Below are positions 5,105 through 8,144 of a stretch of DNA of 8,144 nucleotides, in pieces. The notes beneath the pieces are model-generated. The model had not been told where the DNA came from. It saw only the letters and a program-made list of their open reading frames with translations, and did no database searches. Origin of the DNA: Deltaproteobacteria bacterium. Lineage in GTDB: Bacteria; Chloroflexota; Dehalococcoidia; Dehalococcoidales; BS750m-G39. The stretch covers positions 1 through 8,144 of the forward strand of contig JAUWGI010000028.1 of NCBI GenBank assembly GCA_030606505.1, in the 5' to 3' direction. Each line of letters opens with the position of its first letter. Within the stretch, counting starts at the first letter, position 1. Position numbers and translations under genes: made by a program.

Positions 5105-8100
5105 ATGAAGGTGGCAGCCAAATTAAGTATCGGATTTCTATTTGTGGTTTTGCTGATATGGGTCACTGTCTTTTTTGCGCAAAATACTTATACCAGGATG
5201 CAAGAAGAGTTTGAAACGGTAGAAGGGGAAATTGTTCCCGGCGTAGTCGCCCTGTCCAAGATGGAAATACTAGCCAACCAGATGGCCTATGATATTGTTG
5301 CCTATATGAATACCGACAACGAGGAAAATAAACAGGCCGTACTCTCGGCTGCGGAACAGCTTAGAGTGGTGGGTCGTGAGTATCTGAGAAATGAAGCCCG
5401 CCGGGGCCCGGAAGCGCAACTTGAGGCTGCAGGCCTGATGCTAAAGATGAATGCCCTAGCTTCTTCGGCTACCAATCTTATTAACTTAAAAGAGAAGGGA
5501 TTAGGCAGCGCTGAAATACTGCTGGAACAAGTGATATACCCGCTTTTCCCGGTTATGGTTGGACAGATTCAAGAGTACAGAGCCGTCCGTATGGAGGAAC
5601 TGGCCGTTGCCGAAGCAGCCGCCCGTAGAGCCTATACCTCTGGCGTGTACATTCTTTTACTGACCGCCGGTCTGGTTACAGTTTTAGCCATGGCGGCGGC
5701 GTTCTTAATATCAAGGTCGATTACAAGGCCGCTTCAAGCTCTGCATAGAGGCACCGAGATAATAGGACAGGGTGACCTGAATTACCGGGTAGGCACCAGG
5801 GTAAAGGATGAAATAGGCCAGCTCTCCAGGGCCTTCGACCGGATGACCGATAATTTAAAAAATTCTACCGCGTCGATTGAAGACCTTAATAAAGAAATCG
5901 CTGAGCGCAAGCAGGCGGAAGAGCAAGTCCACCAGCAGAACGAATTCCTGAATACTATATTAAATTCCCTCAGCCACCCCTTCTACGTTTTAGACGCCAA
6001 TAATTACACGGTAAAGATGAGCAACCAGGCGGCTAAAGTGGAAGGTTTGGGGGACGCGGCAACCTGCTATGCCCTCACCCATAAAAGAGACAAGCCCTGC
6101 GGCAGTAAAGACCATCTTTGTCCGCTGGAAGAGGTCAAGAAGACCAAAAAATCGGTGGTGGTGGAGCATACCCACTATGACGGCAACGGCGGCGCCAGAA
6201 ACATCGAGGTTCACGGCTACCCCATTTTCGATGCCAAAGGCAATGTCGTCCAGATGATAGAGTACTCTCTGGACATCACCGACCGCAAGCAGATGGAAGA
6301 GGAGCTGCAGGAAAGCCAGAGGTTCAGCTCCAGCCTGCTGCAGAATTCACCCAACCCGGTAGTGGTTCTTGACCCGGATACTTCGGTGAGGTATGTAAAT
6401 CCCGCCTTCGAAAAGCTGACCGGCTTTACCCTGGCCGACGCTCTCGGCGTTAAAGCCCCCTACCCATGGTGGCCCGAAGAGCAGAGGAAGGAAATCGGGG
6501 CTGCCCTTGAGAAGACCATGGCGGGCGGCGGCAAGAGGAGCGAGCGGGTTTTCCAGAAGAAGAACGGGGAACGCTTCTGGGTGGCCATAAACTCGATAGA
6601 GGTAAAGCACGGAAGCAAGCAGAACTATTTCCTGATGAACTGGCTCGACATCACCGAGGCTAAGCGGATGGAAGAGGCATTGCGGGATAGCGAGGAGGAG
6701 CTGGAAAGGATGTTCGGGTCGGTCACCGACGGCATAGTGGTGGCTAGCCTGGACGGTACCATCCTCAAGGTAAATGAAAAAGCCGTCAAGATGCACGGCT
6801 TCGCCTCCCAGGATGAAATGTTGGGCAAAAACGCCCTGGAGCTGATTGCCCCCGGCGAACATGAGAAGATGATTGAAAACATGCGCCGGGCGATAAAAGA
6901 GGGCACCATCAGCGGCGTGGAATACACCCTGGTCGGACCAGGCGGCGCCGAGTTTCCCGCCGAGCTTAGCACCAGCGCCTTCAAGGACGCCTCGGGCAGG
7001 GTAATCGGCCACATCAGCATTGTCAGGGACATCACCAAGCGCAAGCGGGCGGAGGAGCAGTTGCGGGAAAGCGAGGGGCGTTACCGCAATCTGTTTGAGA
7101 ACACCCACGATATGATACAAAGCGTGGCCCCTGATGGGCAATTCATCTTCGCCAACCAGGCCTGGCTCGAGACAATGGGGTATACCGAGGCAGAACTACC
7201 CGGTCTCAACCTGTTCAAAATCATTAGCCCCGAATCCCTTCCCCATTGCCAGGAAATGTTCGCCAAGGTTACGGAGGGAGAATCGGTAGACAATGCTCAA
7301 GCTACCTTCGTGGCTAAGGACGGCAGGTTAGTTCTGGTCGAGGGCAATGCCACCGGGCGCTATGTCGGCGGCAAATTGGTGACGACCCAGGGCATCTTCC
7401 GTGACATCACCAAGCGCAAGCGGGCGGAGGAGGCGCTCAAGCAGAAGATGGAGGAACTGAGAATCGCCTACCAGAAGCTCAAGGAGCTGGACCAGTTAAA
7501 GGACAACTTCCTCTCCACGGTATCCCACGAGCTGAGGACGCCCCTCACCTCGATAAAGAGCTTCTCCGAGATTCTGCTGACCTACGATGAAGACTGGGAA
7601 ACCCAGAAGGAGTTCCTCAATATCATCAAGGATGAAAGCGACCGCTTAACCCGGCTGATAAACGATTTCCTCGACCTCGCCAAGATTGAATCGGGGCGGA
7701 TGCAGTGGGAAACTGTCGAGCTGTCGGTGCCTGAGGTTATCAAGACGGCCATAAACGCCACCCAGGCTCTGGCGGCTAAGACCAACCTGGAGGTAAAGGT
7801 GAAGGTAAGCCCCAGGCTGCCCACCGTCGTGTGTGACAAGGACCGGCTGGTGCAGGTGGTGACCAACCTGCTCAGCAACGCCATCAAGTTTACCCCCGAG
7901 GGAGGCAAGATTGAGGTTAAAGCGCGGATACGCGAGAGCGGTAAGTCAAAGGAAAAAGCCGATATGGTAGTGGTCAGCGTCACCGACAGCGGCATCGGCA
8001 TTGCCGCCAAGGACTACGGTAACATCTTCGAGAAGTTCAAGCAGGTGGGCGATACCCTCACCGATAAACCCAAGGGGACCGGCCTCGGCCTGCCCATCTG

Positions 8101-8144
8101 CAAGGAGATAATAGAGCACTTCGGGGGCAAGCTCTGGGTGGAGA
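5105..8144 (+). CDS. Membrane sensor histidine kinase, HAMP + four PAS domains (C-terminus cut by window)
   Basis: The frame is open for 1,013 codons to the right edge. In order: transmembrane helix 1 (about 8-25), a mostly helical extracytoplasmic sensor (about 27-177, like four-helix-bundle sensors of chemoreceptors), transmembrane helix 2 (about 180-202), HAMP (about 203-255), a coiled linker, PAS1 (about 282-395), PAS2 (405-522), PAS3 (530-648) and PAS4 (656-772). Each PAS ends in a D-I-T box with a charged helix. A coiled coil (772-798), HisKA with phospho-acceptor H808 in SHELRTPL, and the HATPase domain follow, with N-box N921/N925, G1 DSGIGI (961-966), F-box around FEKF (975-978) and G2 GTGLGL (991-996). 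About 20 residues or more are missing, and an added receiver domain downstream cannot be excluded. PAS1 carries C321, H326, C332, H337 and C339, a possible metal or redox site. The N-terminal 600 bp is visibly richer in AT than the rest. The protein autophosphorylates and probably passes phosphate to the adjacent receiver; the stimulus is unknown. Confidence 0.95.
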   Translation, partial: MKVAAKLSIGFLFVVLLIWVTVFFAQNTYTRMQEEFETVEGEIVPGVVALSKMEILANQMAYDIVAYMNTDNEENKQAVLSAAEQLRVVGREYLRNEARRGPEAQLEAAGLMLKMNALASSATNLINLKEKGLGSAEILLEQVIYPLFPVMVGQIQEYRAVRMEELAVAEAAARRAYTSGVYILLLTAGLVTVLAMAAAFLISRSITRPLQALHRGTEIIGQGDLNYRVGTRVKDEIGQLSRAFDRMTDNLKNSTASIEDLNKEIAERKQAEEQVHQQNEFLNTILNSLSHPFYVLDANNYTVKMSNQAAKVEGLGDAATCYALTHKRDKPCGSKDHLCPLEEVKKTKKSVVVEHTHYDGNGGARNIEVHGYPIFDAKGNVVQMIEYSLDITDRKQMEEELQESQRFSSSLLQNSPNPVVVLDPDTSVRYVNPAFEKLTGFTLADALGVKAPYPWWPEEQRKEIGAALEKTMAGGGKRSERVFQKKNGERFWVAINSIEVKHGSKQNYFLMNWLDITEAKRMEEALRDSEEELERMFGSVTDGIVVASLDGTILKVNEKAVKMHGFASQDEMLGKNALELIAPGEHEKMIENMRRAIKEGTISGVEYTLVGPGGAEFPAELSTSAFKDASGRVIGHISIVRDITKRKRAEEQLRESEGRYRNLFENTHDMIQSVAPDGQFIFANQAWLETMGYTEAELPGLNLFKIISPESLPHCQEMFAKVTEGESVDNAQATFVAKDGRLVLVEGNATGRYVGGKLVTTQGIFRDITKRKRAEEALKQKMEELRIAYQKLKELDQLKDNFLSTVSHELRTPLTSIKSFSEILLTYDEDWETQKEFLNIIKDESDRLTRLINDFLDLAKIESGRMQWETVELSVPEVIKTAINATQALAAKTNLEVKVKVSPRLPTVVCDKDRLVQVVTNLLSNAIKFTPEGGKIEVKARIRESGKSKEKADMVVVSVTDSGIGIAAKDYGNIFEKFKQVGDTLTDKPKGTGLGLPICKEIIEHFGGKLWVE
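7028..7057 (+). repeat. 30-bp direct repeat, copy 1 (PAS3-PAS4 linker)
   Basis: This stretch encodes DITKRKRAEE at residues 642-651 and is identical over 30 bases to 7403-7432, 375 bp downstream and in the same frame. It marks the end of PAS3. Identity at every third codon position suggests recent duplication or gene conversion of the linker, since the flanking PAS domains differ. Confidence 0.85.
7403..7432 (+). repeat. 30-bp direct repeat, copy 2 (PAS4-HisKA linker)
   Basis: This second copy encodes DITKRKRAEE at residues 767-776 and leads into the coiled coil before HisKA. Recombination between the copies would delete exactly 125 codons, about one PAS unit, without a frameshift. Confidence 0.85.

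Noticed and set aside
6347..7293. Minus-strand frames of 70-264 codons within the kinase gene
   Set aside because: They are antisense to continuous PAS-domain coding sequence; long reverse frames are common in G+C-rich third-position genes.
6272..7432. Repeated D-I-T / K-R-K-R-A-E-E segments considered as a CRISPR-like or mobile repeat
   Set aside because: They are in-frame PAS linkers, spaced by domain length, and only one pair is identical at DNA level.
1..8144. An undescribed multi-gene defence or mobile system
   Set aside because: All sizeable genes belong to well-known families and no integrase, transposase, toxin-antitoxin pair, nuclease or repeat array is visible on either strand.

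Overview
The window looks like chromosomal DNA from an anaerobic bacterium. The signs are a tungsten-type aldehyde:ferredoxin oxidoreductase family gene, sigma-A-type promoters, and a Shine-Dalgarno site close to the complement of the usual bacterial 16S rRNA tail. The mix of metabolic genes, a PilB/GspE ATPase and a multi-PAS kinase would fit Chloroflexota (for example Dehalococcoidia) or a deltaproteobacterial-type lineage. No marker gene is present, so this placement is a weak inference. There are no RNA genes, CRISPR arrays, insertion sequences or integrases.

Layout. (1) 1-845, minus: N-terminal part of an AOR-family oxidoreductase that runs off the left edge. A short promoter region lies at 846-888, and the terminator of the next gene (887-919) overlaps it. 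(2) 948-1769, minus: class I SAM-dependent methyltransferase. (3) 1770-1998: divergent intergenic region with small palindromes, a possible 24-residue upstream ORF and a weak promoter. (4) 1999-2760, plus: complete short-chain dehydrogenase/reductase with all catalytic residues. (5) 2770-4470, minus: PilB/GspE-type ATPase of a type IV pilus or type II secretion machine, converging on the SDR with a 9-bp gap. (6) 4471-4637: regulatory region with two back-to-back sigma-A promoters, one of them a perfect consensus. (7) 4638-5027, plus: stand-alone CheY-like receiver. (8) 5105-8144, plus: large membrane histidine kinase (sensor bundle, HAMP, four PAS, HisKA, HATPase) that runs off the right edge.

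How the genes relate. The receiver and the kinase are codirectional, 77 bp apart, and probably form a two-component operon. It is transcribed divergently from pilB through a nearly symmetric promoter pair, so a link between the signalling pair and pilus or secretion activity is plausible but inferred from position only. The AOR-family gene, methyltransferase and SDR look like separate metabolic units.

I see no previously undescribed multi-gene system here. The most interesting signals are the symmetric divergent promoter with a probably leaderless pilB mRNA, the Cys/His-rich first PAS domain of the kinase, and the compositional mosaic of the kinase gene.
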